Shown: piece by piece, positions 8,618 through 17,186 of the stretch
Position numbering within the stretch: the stretch's first letter is position 1
Layout: every line of letters starts with the position of its first letter
Origin: Cedecea lapagei
GTDB lineage: Bacteria > Pseudomonadota > Gammaproteobacteria > Enterobacterales > Enterobacteriaceae
Direction of reading: 5' to 3'
Assembly (NCBI RefSeq): GCF_900635955.1
Contig: NZ_LR134201.1
Span: forward strand, 2,790,001 to 2,854,000
Length of the DNA stretch: 64,000 bases
Position numbers and translations under genes: made by a program
Notes under the pieces: generated by a model
Seen by the model: only the letters and a program-made list of their open reading frames with translations
What the model was told of the DNA's origin: nothing
Databases searched by the model: none

Positions 8618-9958
8618 ATGGAGGTTAGCAGGTTAATACAAGATTTTGTAAACAATGATAAGGAGAAAGAAAAAATAATCGGATTCTTTGGCATGGCCGA
8701 AATCATCTCTTTTAGTGAAGCAAAAGAGATAGGAAAAAACTGGCTAGAGTTCGAAAGTGGGCTATCAAAGTTAATTGATTCAGGATTCCTACAGTATCAA
8801 AAAAATGATTACAGGCTTTCATCTTATCTACAAAATGAAGCACAAAAATATGCAAACACATATCGTAACGACTTGCTACCAAAAATACAGTCTCTCCTGA
8901 AAAAATATAATGACTTAGATGATGAATCTTATGTACCAATTGACATATTAGATGCCAGAATCGTTTCACATCTAACTACAAATGAAAGTTTACCTGATTA
9001 TTTGCAAAATTTCCTAATGCCAATCCAGTTAATAAAGGCATCAAAAAGAAGATACAATGAAAGAGATTATAAGGACTCACTAAAGCTTTCCATGAATGCT
9101 TATGAATGGAGAACTAAATTAAGTACTGAGGGGATAATAGAGATATGGAGATTAATAGGGCTTTCTTCGGCTAGAATTGGTGATGAGGAACAGTTTTCAT
9201 TTTTCCAAGACCAATATAGTAAAATACCCAACAATTATAAAAAAGATATAATCTATAATTTTGTCAATGGATTTAAGTCCAGGCTAAATGGAAAGTTGAA
9301 AGACGCTTTGCGCTGGCTAATGAAAATTGAAACTAAGCAAGATGTTGATGCATATGTCTATCGAGAGATAGCTACAATACATTCTTTTGACGAACGATTT
9401 GATGAGGCAATTGATTATGCAGACAGAGCGTTATCAATTGATGTGGACAACCCTTTCATTCTTGATATAAAAGCATGGGCATTATTATCCCTTTACAGGA
9501 AAGAGCGAACAACTATTTTAGTTAATAAGATTGAAGAGTGTCTCGATAGATTAAGAGTTGCAGATGGTAGAAAGAACACAACATTTTTCCACGTTCGAGA
9601 GAAAATGAAAGATGTTCTTGTCGACGAACAAAGTGTCAATTTATTAGACTCTCTCTCTAAAAGTTCATCACTTAACATCCAACTAAAAATATCTATTCTT
9701 GAGGTTTTCTCTGCCAAAGGTAGAGATTATCAATATGCTGAACTATTAAAAGAAATACAAACCTCTATAAAGCAAAAAAAGGGGAGTAAAATTATTGAGG
9801 TTAATTTAGCTAAAGTAAAAATCAAACATGCTATTGGGCAGTCTGACTTTCCTGAGGCGGAAAACCTACTAACCAGATGGGGAAGTAAATTTACTGATTA
9901 TCTTGAAAATAGTCTAAGGGCTGAGATTAAAAAGGCACAAGCCTATTCCAAAAGATAA
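8618..9958 (+). CDS. C-terminal winged-helix and TPR sensor part of the TIR-STAND gene
   Basis: These 446 residues begin with a winged-helix-like segment (LIQDFVNNDKEKEKIIGFFGMAE...) typical of the region after a STAND ATPase. Helical TPR-like repeats then run to the end, clearest at REIATIHSFDERFDEAIDYADRAL. Such repeats usually form the ligand-sensing arm. The ATG at 8618 has no spaced Shine-Dalgarno sequence, and the same frame is open and protein-like for over 20 codons upstream of it. This part is therefore best read as the continuation of 7476-8582 after a one-base deletion. Two separate genes are possible but less likely. Whether the intact protein is made in the source strain is unresolved. 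Confidence 0.75.
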   Translation: MEVSRLIQDFVNNDKEKEKIIGFFGMAEIISFSEAKEIGKNWLEFESGLSKLIDSGFLQYQKNDYRLSSYLQNEAQKYANTYRNDLLPKIQSLLKKYNDLDDESYVPIDILDARIVSHLTTNESLPDYLQNFLMPIQLIKASKRRYNERDYKDSLKLSMNAYEWRTKLSTEGIIEIWRLIGLSSARIGDEEQFSFFQDQYSKIPNNYKKDIIYNFVNGFKSRLNGKLKDALRWLMKIETKQDVDAYVYREIATIHSFDERFDEAIDYADRALSIDVDNPFILDIKAWALLSLYRKERTTILVNKIEECLDRLRVADGRKNTTFFHVREKMKDVLVDEQSVNLLDSLSKSSSLNIQLKISILEVFSAKGRDYQYAELLKEIQTSIKQKKGSKIIEVNLAKVKIKHAIGQSDFPEAENLLTRWGSKFTDYLENSLRAEIKKAQAYSKR

Positions 9959-10441
9959 CCCATTCAATTCCCCATCAAAAAATTACAATATAAAACAAGC
10001 CATCTATCTTTAGGTGGCTTCACATCATTTCAATAAATGATTAAAAATAAATCCGACCAACACACTGAATACAATACAATCTTCCTCATTACGCCATTAT
10101 AATACCAATGAAAACAACAATGAACAATGTGAGCTTTTAATTAACCACAAAAATATTGAATTTTATTTATTAAAAAACCCATAGGCTAAACACACCAACA
10201 TGATAAATAATCAAATCTTGTAAGAATGAATACTAAACACCAAACTTAATTCAAAAAAACCTTTTAAAACTTCCCAGCCATCTATAAAACCTTAAGGGAA
10301 CTAATATGTTAACGATCGAGTTAGAAGCCAGAGTAATCATCTGTATGACTATCTCAATCATGGTTATATAGTAAAAATTATGGTTATTATTTTAAATGTA
10401 TGACACATCACACAGTCGAATATGCATCAAATCCCCACTAC
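9959..10441. other. AT-rich gap with one possible 21-codon reading frame
   Basis: This 483-base gap is very AT-rich. Apart from the hairpin at 9997-10020, the only item of note is a short frame at 10306-10371. It has an AAGGGAA 5 nt before its ATG and encodes a 21-residue peptide with a hydrophobic end (VIICMTISIMVI). It could be a type I-toxin-like small protein or chance. No repeat or att site was recognised. Confidence 0.3.
9997..10020 (+). terminator. Possible terminator of the TIR-STAND gene
   Basis: AAGCCATC (9997-10004) pairs with GGTGGCTT (10013-10020) around an 8-nt loop, 38 nt after the stop. The following sequence is T-poor, so efficiency is uncertain. Confidence 0.4.
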
Positions 10442-10795
10442 TCACAGATAATTCCCTCCCTGCTTTATCCCTCCAACACCATCCAACGCAAAATCAACCT
10501 GATACTTAACGTCGTTCATCTCATAGAGCAGGTTATAGGTCACATCTTTCTTAAGCGTCAGGTTAAAGCAATGATCAGGATATTTCTTGGCGATATGGTC
10601 TTCAAATAACAAAGGATGCTGGTAGGTATCTGCGGACGAAGTTAAGAGATAATAGCTAAGCACATCACCTTCTTTCGACTTAATGCAAATTTCTTTGCTG
10701 TTCTTTTGATAAACACTGCCCGCGTTTCTAAAGTCCAGCCGGTCGCCGACGCAGCCAGAAATGAGAAATATCAGGATAAGCAGAAGATTTTTCAT
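10442..10795 (-). CDS. Small periplasmic lipoprotein, putative T6SS-immunity type
   Basis: The start chosen is the ATG at 10795 (MKNLLLILIFLISGCVG), because it opens directly into a type II signal peptide with lipobox LISGC. Longer upstream frames add only charged residues. The mature part is about 100 residues and follows the pattern CxGDRLxFR, then alternating beta-strand-like segments and a C-terminal VDFALDGVGGIKQGG. I recall this pattern from proteins annotated as putative T6SS immunity periplasmic lipoproteins. No effector or T6SS gene is nearby, so it would be an orphan. Its GC is intermediate between the AT-rich island and pepT. Confidence 0.7.
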   Translation of the reverse strand: MKNLLLILIFLISGCVGDRLDFRNAGSVYQKNSKEICIKSKEGDVLSYYLLTSSADTYQHPLLFEDHIAKKYPDHCFNLTLKKDVTYNLLYEMNDVKYQVDFALDGVGGIKQGGNYL

Positions 10796-10866
10796 GCGGA
10801 ATAAGTCCCTTGATTTAAAAGGGGCATCCAGCCCCTTCCCTTTCACTCAATCAAAGCAAAACGCAA

Positions 10867-12094
10867 TCAACCCTTCTTAGCCGTTAACTCAGCAATCCGC
10901 ACAATCACCGCCACCGCCTTCTCCATCCCTTCCAGGGTCACAAACTCGTGCTTGCCGTGGTAGTTATAGCCGCCGGTGAACAGGTTCGGGCACGGCAGGC
11001 CTTTGAAGGACAGCTGGGCACCGTCGGTGCCGCCGCGGATCGGCTTCATGATGGGCTCGATGTCGCAGTCGCGCATGGCCTGCTGGGCCACTTCGACAAT
11101 ATAAGGATGCTCGGCCACCTTCTCGCGCATGTTGTAATAGCTGTCTTCTATTACCAGCTCGATATAGCAGTCCGGGTGCAGGCCTTTGCCGACTTTCTTG
11201 GCGATCTCCATCATCCGGCGCTTGCGGGCTTCGAACTGCTCGCGGTCGAAGTCGCGGATGATGTAGTGCATCTCGGCGCGGTCGACGGAGCCTTTTAGGG
11301 TGTTCAGGTGGTAGAAACCCTCGTAGCCCTCGGTGCATTCCGGGCTTTCGTCCGCCGGGACTTCGGCGTGGATGCGAGCCGCCAGCGACAGGGCGTTCAC
11401 CATCACCCCTTTGGCGGTGCCGGGGTGCACGTTGTTGCCGACAATTTTGATGGTCACGGAGGCGGCGTTGAAGTTCTCGCTTTCCAGCTCGCCCACGCCG
11501 CCACCGTCCACGGTGTAGGCCCATTCGGCGTTAAAGGCTTCGACGTCGAAGAAGTGCGCGCCCTTCCCGACTTCCTCGTCCGGGGTAAAGGCCACGCGGA
11601 TGTCGCCGTGCGGCAGGTTTTTGCCTTTTAATACCGCCAGCGCGGTCATGATTTCCGCCACGCCTGCTTTGTCATCCGCGCCCAGCAGGGTTTTGCCGTC
11701 GGTGGTGATCAGCGTCTGGCCCATCAGTTGGTGCAGCACCGGGAACATCACCGGGGAAAGGATCTCATCGCCTATGCCGAGCGCGATGTCGCCGCCGCGG
11801 TAGTTCTCGACGATTTGCGGGTTTACGTTTTTGCCGGTGAAGTCCGGCGCGGTGTCCACGTGGGAGATAAAACCAATGGCCGGGACAGCATGCCCGACGT
11901 TCGACGGCAGCGTGCCCATCACCGTGCCGTGGTCGCTGAGCGTGACGTCCACCAGCCCCAATTGCTCCAGCTGCTCTTTTAACAGGCGCAGGAGCTTCCA
12001 TTGCCCTTCGGTGCTCGGCACCTGCTTAACGCCGGGCTTGGATTGTGTATCCAGAGAGACATACTGCAAAAAAGCGCTCAAGTAATTTATCCAT
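10867..12094 (-). pseudogene. pepT: Peptidase T, frameshifted near the N-terminus
   Basis: This cytosolic M20-family zinc tripeptidase removes N-terminal residues from tripeptides. The body matches E. coli PepT throughout: GFISHVDT, GADDKAGVAEI, the catalytic DEEVGKGAHFF and C-terminal YNYHGKHEFV. The true start, ATGGATAAATTACTTGAGCG at 12094 (MDKLLERF), is in another frame from the rest. The run at 12068-12073 has six A where five would read MDKLLERFLQYVSLDTQSK. Removing one base gives exactly 408 residues, the E. coli length. An open frame beginning at 12123 with an unrelated 20-residue leader is an artefact of this shift. The frameshift is either a sequencing error or a real null allele. 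Confidence 0.93.
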
Positions 12095-12378
12095 TTAGCC
12101 ACCCTCGTTTTTAGTGACATCAATTATCAATAAGCCGCATCGGGCAAATATTGCGTCAGGTCACTTTTAGTCGGTTACGGAAAAAAATAGTTTTCGCAGA
12201 ACGTAACAAAGCCAGGGTAAAACGTACCTTTAACCGTAGACGATAACGGCCAGGCTTTGTGGCCATCGGGATTGGCGATCCCGCTGCTTTGCCGTAGAAT
12301 GCCAGCCCTTACTCAACGTGCCAAAACCCAAGGTGGTTAATCACAAACCCCGTATCCTTCGCTCCGGATACGTCATTT

Positions 12379-13515
12379 ATGGGACAGCGTAAAAAATTGA
12401 ATAAAGTGCAACGTTCGCACTCCATGCTGGTCAACCTGGCGGGAGTTGCTAAGAGCTTTGATGGTAAATCTGTAATTTCTGACTTCTCTCTCACCATTAA
12501 TCATGGTGAATTCCTTACGCTGCTTGGCCCTTCCGGCTGCGGCAAAACTACCGTACTGCGCCTTATTGCCGGGCTCGAAAACGTCGATGCCGGGCAGATC
12601 ACGCTCGATAATCAGGACATCACCCACGTGCCTGCCGAGCATCGCCACGTGAATACCGTGTTCCAGAGCTACGCACTGTTTCCGCACATGACGGTGTTTG
12701 AAAACGTCGCCTTTGGCCTGCGGATGCAGAAAACACCTGCGGCTGAAATCACGCCGCGCGTGACCGAGGCGCTGAAAATGGTGCAGCTGGAAGAGTTTGC
12801 CCGGCGCAAGCCGAACCAGCTTTCCGGCGGCCAACAGCAGCGCGTGGCAATTGCTCGCGCGGTGGTGAACAAGCCTCGTCTGCTGCTGCTCGATGAGTCG
12901 CTGTCGGCGCTGGACTACAAGCTGCGCAAGCAGATGCAGAACGAACTTAAAGCCCTGCAGCGCAAGCTGGGCATTACGTTTGTGTTTGTCACGCACGACC
13001 AGGAAGAGGCCCTCACCATGTCCGACCGCATCGTGGTGATGCGCGACGGCAAGATTGAGCAGGACGGTACGCCGCGAGAAATATACGAAGAGCCAAAGAA
13101 CCTGTTTGTTGCCAGCTTTATCGGCGAGATCAATATCTTCGACGCGACGGTGCTCGAGCGCATCGACGAGCAGCGCGTACTGGCGAACGTGGAAGGCCGG
13201 GAATGCCATATCTTCGTCAATCAGCCGGTGAGCATCGGGCAGCATCTGAACGTTCTGCTGCGCCCGGAAGATTTGCGCGTGGAAGAGATCAACGACGCCC
13301 GCGAAGTCGACGGGCTGATTGGCTACGTGCGCGAACGCAACTATAAAGGCATGACGCTGGAGTCTACCGTCGAGCTGGAAAACGGCAAGATGGTAATGGT
13401 GAGCGAGTTCTTTAACGAAGACGACCCGGACTTCGACCATACGCTTGATCAGAAAATGGCGGTGACCTGGGTAGAAAGCTGGGAGGTTGTGCTGGCAGAT
13501 GAAGAGCTCGCGTAA
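12379..13515 (+). CDS. potA: Spermidine/putrescine importer ATPase PotA
   Basis: PotA is the ATP-hydrolysing subunit of the polyamine ABC importer PotABCD. It has 378 residues, as in E. coli. Walker A GPSGCGKTT (50-58), the signature LSGGQQQRVAIARA, Walker B LLLLDE and a C-terminal TOBE-like regulatory domain (about 265-375) are all present. It is divergent from pepT across a 284-bp gap in which I see no clear operator. It overlaps potB by 17 nt, so the operon is translationally coupled. Confidence 0.97.
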   Translation: MGQRKKLNKVQRSHSMLVNLAGVAKSFDGKSVISDFSLTINHGEFLTLLGPSGCGKTTVLRLIAGLENVDAGQITLDNQDITHVPAEHRHVNTVFQSYALFPHMTVFENVAFGLRMQKTPAAEITPRVTEALKMVQLEEFARRKPNQLSGGQQQRVAIARAVVNKPRLLLLDESLSALDYKLRKQMQNELKALQRKLGITFVFVTHDQEEALTMSDRIVVMRDGKIEQDGTPREIYEEPKNLFVASFIGEINIFDATVLERIDEQRVLANVEGRECHIFVNQPVSIGQHLNVLLRPEDLRVEEINDAREVDGLIGYVRERNYKGMTLESTVELENGKMVMVSEFFNEDDPDFDHTLDQKMAVTWVESWEVVLADEELA

Positions 13516-14356
13516 ATTCCAGAATGTGGTAATTGCCACCGTGGTGGGCTGGCTGCTGCTGTTTGTCTTCCTGCCCAACCTGATGATCATCGTCACCAGC
13601 TTCCTGACCCGCGATAACGATAACTTCGTGAGCATGGTCTTTACGCTGGATAACTACACCCGGCTGGCCGACCCGCTGTACGCCCAGGTGCTGCTGCACT
13701 CGCTGAACATGGCGGCGATAGCCACGCTCGCCTGCCTGGTGCTCGGCTACCCTTTTGCCTGGTTTCTGGCGCGCCTGCCGGAGAAAGTGCGCCCGCTGCT
13801 GCTGTTCCTGCTGATTGTGCCGTTCTGGACCAACTCGCTGATCCGTATCTACGGGCTGAAGATCTTCCTCAGCACTAAGGGCTACCTTAACGAGTGCCTG
13901 CTGTGGCTGGGGCTGATCGACACGCCGATCCGCATCATGTTCACTCCGAGCGCGGTGATTATCGGCCTGGTCTATATCCTGCTGCCGTTTATGGTGATGC
14001 CGCTTTACTCCAGCATTGAGAAACTGGACAAGCCGCTGCTTGAGGCGGCGCGGGATCTCGGGGCCAGCAAACTGCAAACCTTTGTGCGCATTATTCTGCC
14101 GCTGACCATGCCGGGGATTGTCGCCGGCTGCCTGCTGGTGATGCTGCCCGCAATGGGGCTGTTCTACGTGTCAGACTTGATGGGCGGCGCGAAGAACCTG
14201 CTGATTGGCAACGTGATTAAGAGCCAGTTCCTCAACATCCGCGACTGGCCGTTCGGCGCGGCAACCAGCATTACGCTGACGCTGGTGATGGGCCTGATGC
14301 TGCTGGTGTACTGGCGCGCGGCGCGCCTGCTGAATAAAAAGGTGGAACTGGAATGA
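13499..14356 (+). CDS. potB: Spermidine/putrescine importer permease PotB
   Basis: This inner-membrane permease has six predicted helices and 285 residues. The start is the ATG at 13499 (MKSSRKFQNVV), which matches the E. coli N-terminus. An upstream ATG at 13487 is inside potA and adds four residues. The EAA loop that contacts PotA is LEAARDLGASKLQTFVRIILP. It overlaps both potA (17 nt) and potC (4 nt). Confidence 0.96.
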   Translation: MKSSRKFQNVVIATVVGWLLLFVFLPNLMIIVTSFLTRDNDNFVSMVFTLDNYTRLADPLYAQVLLHSLNMAAIATLACLVLGYPFAWFLARLPEKVRPLLLFLLIVPFWTNSLIRIYGLKIFLSTKGYLNECLLWLGLIDTPIRIMFTPSAVIIGLVYILLPFMVMPLYSSIEKLDKPLLEAARDLGASKLQTFVRIILPLTMPGIVAGCLLVMLPAMGLFYVSDLMGGAKNLLIGNVIKSQFLNIRDWPFGAATSITLTLVMGLMLLVYWRAARLLNKKVELE

Positions 14357-15144
14357 TCGGACGCCTGCTTCGCGGCGGCTTTATGTCCGCCATTTACGCT
14401 TTTTTATACATTCCGATCATCATCCTGATCGTGAACTCGTTTAACAGCTCGCGCTTCGGCATTAACTGGCAAGGCTTCACCACCAACTGGTACAGCCTGC
14501 TGATGAACAACGACAGCCTGCTGCAGGCCGCAAAGCATTCGCTGACGATGGCGGTGTTTTCCGCCAGCGCAGCCACGCTTATCGGCTCGCTTACCGCCGT
14601 GGCGCTCTACCGCTATCGCTTTCGCGGCAAACCGTTCGTCAGCGGCATGCTGTTTGTGGTGATGATGTCGCCGGACATCGTAATGGCTATTTCGCTGCTG
14701 GTGCTGTTTATGCTGCTGGGGGTGTCGCTCGGCTTCTGGTCGCTGCTGTTTTCCCACATCACCTTTTGCCTGCCGTTTGTGGTGGTTACCGTCTACTCCC
14801 GCCTGAAAGGGTTTGACGTCAAGATGCTGGAAGCGGCGCGTGATCTGGGCGCCAGCGAGCTGACCATTCTGCGCAAGATTATTCTGCCGCTGGCGATGCC
14901 TGCAGTGGCTGCTGGCTGGCTGCTAAGCTTTACCTTGTCGATGGACGATGTGGTTGTTTCTTCGTTCGTCACCGGGCCGAGCTACGAGATCCTGCCGCTA
15001 AAAATTTACTCGATGGTCAAGGTCGGCGTTTCGCCGGAAGTGAACGCCCTGGCCACCATTCTGCTGTTACTTTCGCTGGCTATGGTGATCGCCAGCCAGC
15101 TGATCCTTCGCGATAAAACCAAACCTCAGGGGACGTTAAAATGA
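14353..15144 (+). CDS. potC: Spermidine/putrescine importer permease PotC
   Basis: This is the second permease of the heterodimeric membrane channel. It has 263 residues with six predicted helices and the EAA loop LEAARDLGASELTILRKIIL. It starts at ATGA overlapping the potB stop, and its own stop overlaps the potD start in the same way. This is the usual coupled arrangement of the operon. Confidence 0.96.
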   Translation: MIGRLLRGGFMSAIYAFLYIPIIILIVNSFNSSRFGINWQGFTTNWYSLLMNNDSLLQAAKHSLTMAVFSASAATLIGSLTAVALYRYRFRGKPFVSGMLFVVMMSPDIVMAISLLVLFMLLGVSLGFWSLLFSHITFCLPFVVVTVYSRLKGFDVKMLEAARDLGASELTILRKIILPLAMPAVAAGWLLSFTLSMDDVVVSSFVTGPSYEILPLKIYSMVKVGVSPEVNALATILLLLSLAMVIASQLILRDKTKPQGTLK

Positions 15145-16187
15145 AAAAATGGCCACGCCACCTGCTTGCTGCGGGCGCTCTGGCGCTTGGCATCGGCGCC
15201 GCTCATGCCGACGACAGCAAGACGCTCTATTTCTACAACTGGACCGAGTACGTGCCGCCGGGCCTGCTGGAGCAGTTCACCAAAGAGACCGGTATCAAGG
15301 TGATTTATTCGACCTACGAGTCGAACGAAACCATGTACGCCAAGCTCAAGACCTACAAAGACGGCGCGTACGATCTGGTGGTGCCATCCACCTACTTTGT
15401 GGCGAAGATGCGCAAAGAAGGGATGATCCAGAAGATCGACAAGAGCAAGCTCAGCAACTTTAAGAATCTCGACCCGGAGATGCTGAACAAGCCGTTTGAC
15501 CCGAATAACGACTACTCCATCCCGTATATCTGGGGCGCCACGGCGATTGGCGTCAACAGCGAAGCTATCGATCCGAAAAGCATCACCAGCTGGGCCGACC
15601 TGTGGAAGCCGGAGTACAAACAAAGCCTGCTGCTGACCGACGACGCGCGCGAAGTGTTCCAGATGGCACTGCGCAAGCTTGGCCTGTCCGGCAACACCAC
15701 CGACCCGAAAGAGATCGAGGCCGCCTACCACGAGCTGCAAAAGCTGATGCCCAACGTGGCGGCGTTTAACTCCGACAACCCGGCTAACCCTTATATGGAA
15801 GGCGAAGTGAACCTCGGCATGGTGTGGAACGGCTCGGCGTACGTGGCTCGCCAGGCAGGCACGCCGCTGGAGATTGTCTGGCCGAAGGAAGGCGGGATTT
15901 TCTGGATGGATAACCTGTCGATTCCGGCCAACGCGAAGAACGTCGACGGCGCGCTGAAGCTGATCAACTTCCTGCTGCGCCCGGACGTGGCTAAGCAGGT
16001 GGCGGAAACCATCGGCTACCCGACGCCAAACCTCGAAGCCCGCAAGCTGCTGCCGAAGAACGTGGCGGAAGATAAGTCGCTGTACCCGGATGCAGAGGTG
16101 ATTAAAGCTGGTGAGTGGCAGAACGACGTGGGTGACGCGAGCGCGCTGTATGAGTCTTATTATCAGCGACTGAAGGCGGGGCGGTGA
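15141..16187 (+). CDS. potD: Spermidine/putrescine periplasmic binding protein PotD
   Basis: PotD captures polyamines in the periplasm and delivers them to PotBC. It has 348 residues with a signal peptide cleaved after GIGAAHA; the mature protein begins DDSKTLYFYNWTEY. Ligand-box aromatic and acidic residues are conserved (YNWTEYVPPG, GMVWNGSAY). It is the last gene of the operon, followed by a repeat cluster at 16192-16351 that may also end the transcript. Confidence 0.97.
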   Translation: MKKWPRHLLAAGALALGIGAAHADDSKTLYFYNWTEYVPPGLLEQFTKETGIKVIYSTYESNETMYAKLKTYKDGAYDLVVPSTYFVAKMRKEGMIQKIDKSKLSNFKNLDPEMLNKPFDPNNDYSIPYIWGATAIGVNSEAIDPKSITSWADLWKPEYKQSLLLTDDAREVFQMALRKLGLSGNTTDPKEIEAAYHELQKLMPNVAAFNSDNPANPYMEGEVNLGMVWNGSAYVARQAGTPLEIVWPKEGGIFWMDNLSIPANAKNVDGALKLINFLLRPDVAKQVAETIGYPTPNLEARKLLPKNVAEDKSLYPDAEVIKAGEWQNDVGDASALYESYYQRLKAGR

Positions 16188-16191
16188 TTGT

Positions 16192-16351
16192 CCCCTCACC
16201 CTAACCCTCTCCCCAAAGGGGAGAGGGAACTGGATCGAGTTCGGTTTCCCCCCTCACCCTAACCATATCCCCAAAGGGCAGAGGGACTGGATCGAGTATA
16301 AACCTTCGATTTTCCCCCTCTCCCTTCCAGGGAGAGGGCCGGGGTGAGGGT
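16192..16351. repeat. Cluster of intergenic palindromic repeats between potD and cobB
   Basis: Two direct units (16192-16240 and 16249-16298) share CCCCTCACCCTAACC, a hairpin around CCCCAAAGGG and the tail CTGGATCGAGT. A third, inverted unit (about 16314-16351) reads GGCCGGGGTGAGGG at its end. The whole fills the gap between convergent genes. This type of CCCTCACCCTAACC repeat is common between proteobacterial genes and can act as a bidirectional terminator or mRNA stabiliser. Confidence 0.75.
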
Positions 16352-16361
16352 TAACCGCTAA

Positions 16362-17183
16362 CTACAACCCCTTCAAAAGCCTGTCCACAAACTCCGGCAC
16401 CACCTGGCTCGCCAGGCCGTAATGCTTCTCTTCAAACTCGCTGCCGACCTGGCTTGGCTCCAGATTCAGCTCTACGGTATGCGCCCCCTGCAGACGCGCC
16501 TCGTGAACAAAGCCCGCGGCCGGGTAAACGTGGCCGGAGGTACCGATAGCGATAAAGTAGTCAGCGGTGGCAATAGCCTGATAAATCTCATCCATGCCCA
16601 GCGGCATTTCGCCAAACCAGACGATATGCGGGCGCAGCACGGAAGAGATCTGGCAGCAGTGGCAGCGGTCTTCGGCGGTGATATCCCCCGTCCAGTCCAG
16701 CACCTGGCCGCTGCTGGCGCAGCGAACCTTCAGCAGCTCACCGTGCATGTGAATGACGTTTTTGCTGCCAGCACGCTCGTGGAGGTTATCGATATTCTGG
16801 GTAACCAGCACGAAGTGATCCCCCAGCGCCTCTTCCAGTGTTGCCAGCGCCACGTGCGCAGCGTTAGGCTGCACCTCCGGCTGCTGAAGCTGGCGGCGGC
16901 GTTCGTTGTAGAAACGCTGCACCAGCGCCGGGTCACGAGCAAAGCCTTCCGGCGTCGCCACGTCTTCGACGCGGTGCTCTTCCCACAGCCCGTCGGCGGC
17001 TCTGAATGTACGAATGCCGGATTCAGCGGAGATCCCCGCGCCGGTGAGTACTACCACTCTTGGTTTTTCCATTACTTCCGGTCCCAACCTGTCTCTGAAA
17101 AAGATACGCTGACGCAAACGTTGGCGCAGCAGGCGCTTGTTCTTCCGAAACCGGCTAAGCCGGTGTTGACGACGAGAAAGCAT
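16362..17183 (-). CDS. cobB: NAD-dependent protein deacylase CobB
   Basis: CobB is a class III sirtuin that removes acetyl and succinyl groups from lysines of metabolic enzymes, including acetyl-CoA synthetase. It has 273 residues (279 in E. coli). Visible features are an arginine-rich N-terminal extension (about 1-35), the NAD-binding GAGISAESGIRTFR, catalytic His in IHMHGEL within TQNIDNLHERAG, and zinc-site cysteines around VRCASSGQ and CHCC. It starts 3 nt after the nagK stop, so both are probably one transcript. Confidence 0.96.
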   Translation of the reverse strand: MLSRRQHRLSRFRKNKRLLRQRLRQRIFFRDRLGPEVMEKPRVVVLTGAGISAESGIRTFRAADGLWEEHRVEDVATPEGFARDPALVQRFYNERRRQLQQPEVQPNAAHVALATLEEALGDHFVLVTQNIDNLHERAGSKNVIHMHGELLKVRCASSGQVLDWTGDITAEDRCHCCQISSVLRPHIVWFGEMPLGMDEIYQAIATADYFIAIGTSGHVYPAAGFVHEARLQGAHTVELNLEPSQVGSEFEEKHYGLASQVVPEFVDRLLKGL

Positions 17184-17186
17184 GAC

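Noticed and set aside
8540..8620. Programmed -1 frameshifting joining the two TIR-STAND frames
   Set aside because: The overlap has CTG AAA ACA, not a canonical slippery heptamer, and no pseudoknot-like structure follows. A one-base deletion in the A run explains it more simply.
12095..12123. Alternative pepT start at 12123
   Set aside because: It is created by the frameshift at 12068-12073; the leader it adds is unrelated to any PepT.
12373..13635. Open frame antisense to potA and potB (420 codons)
   Set aside because: It is a shadow of well-conserved genes, rich in His, Arg and Gln, with no family resemblance.
16192..16351. CRISPR-like array between potD and cobB
   Set aside because: The units are few, palindromic and partly inverted, with no unique spacers of constant length. 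They fit intergenic palindromic repeats.
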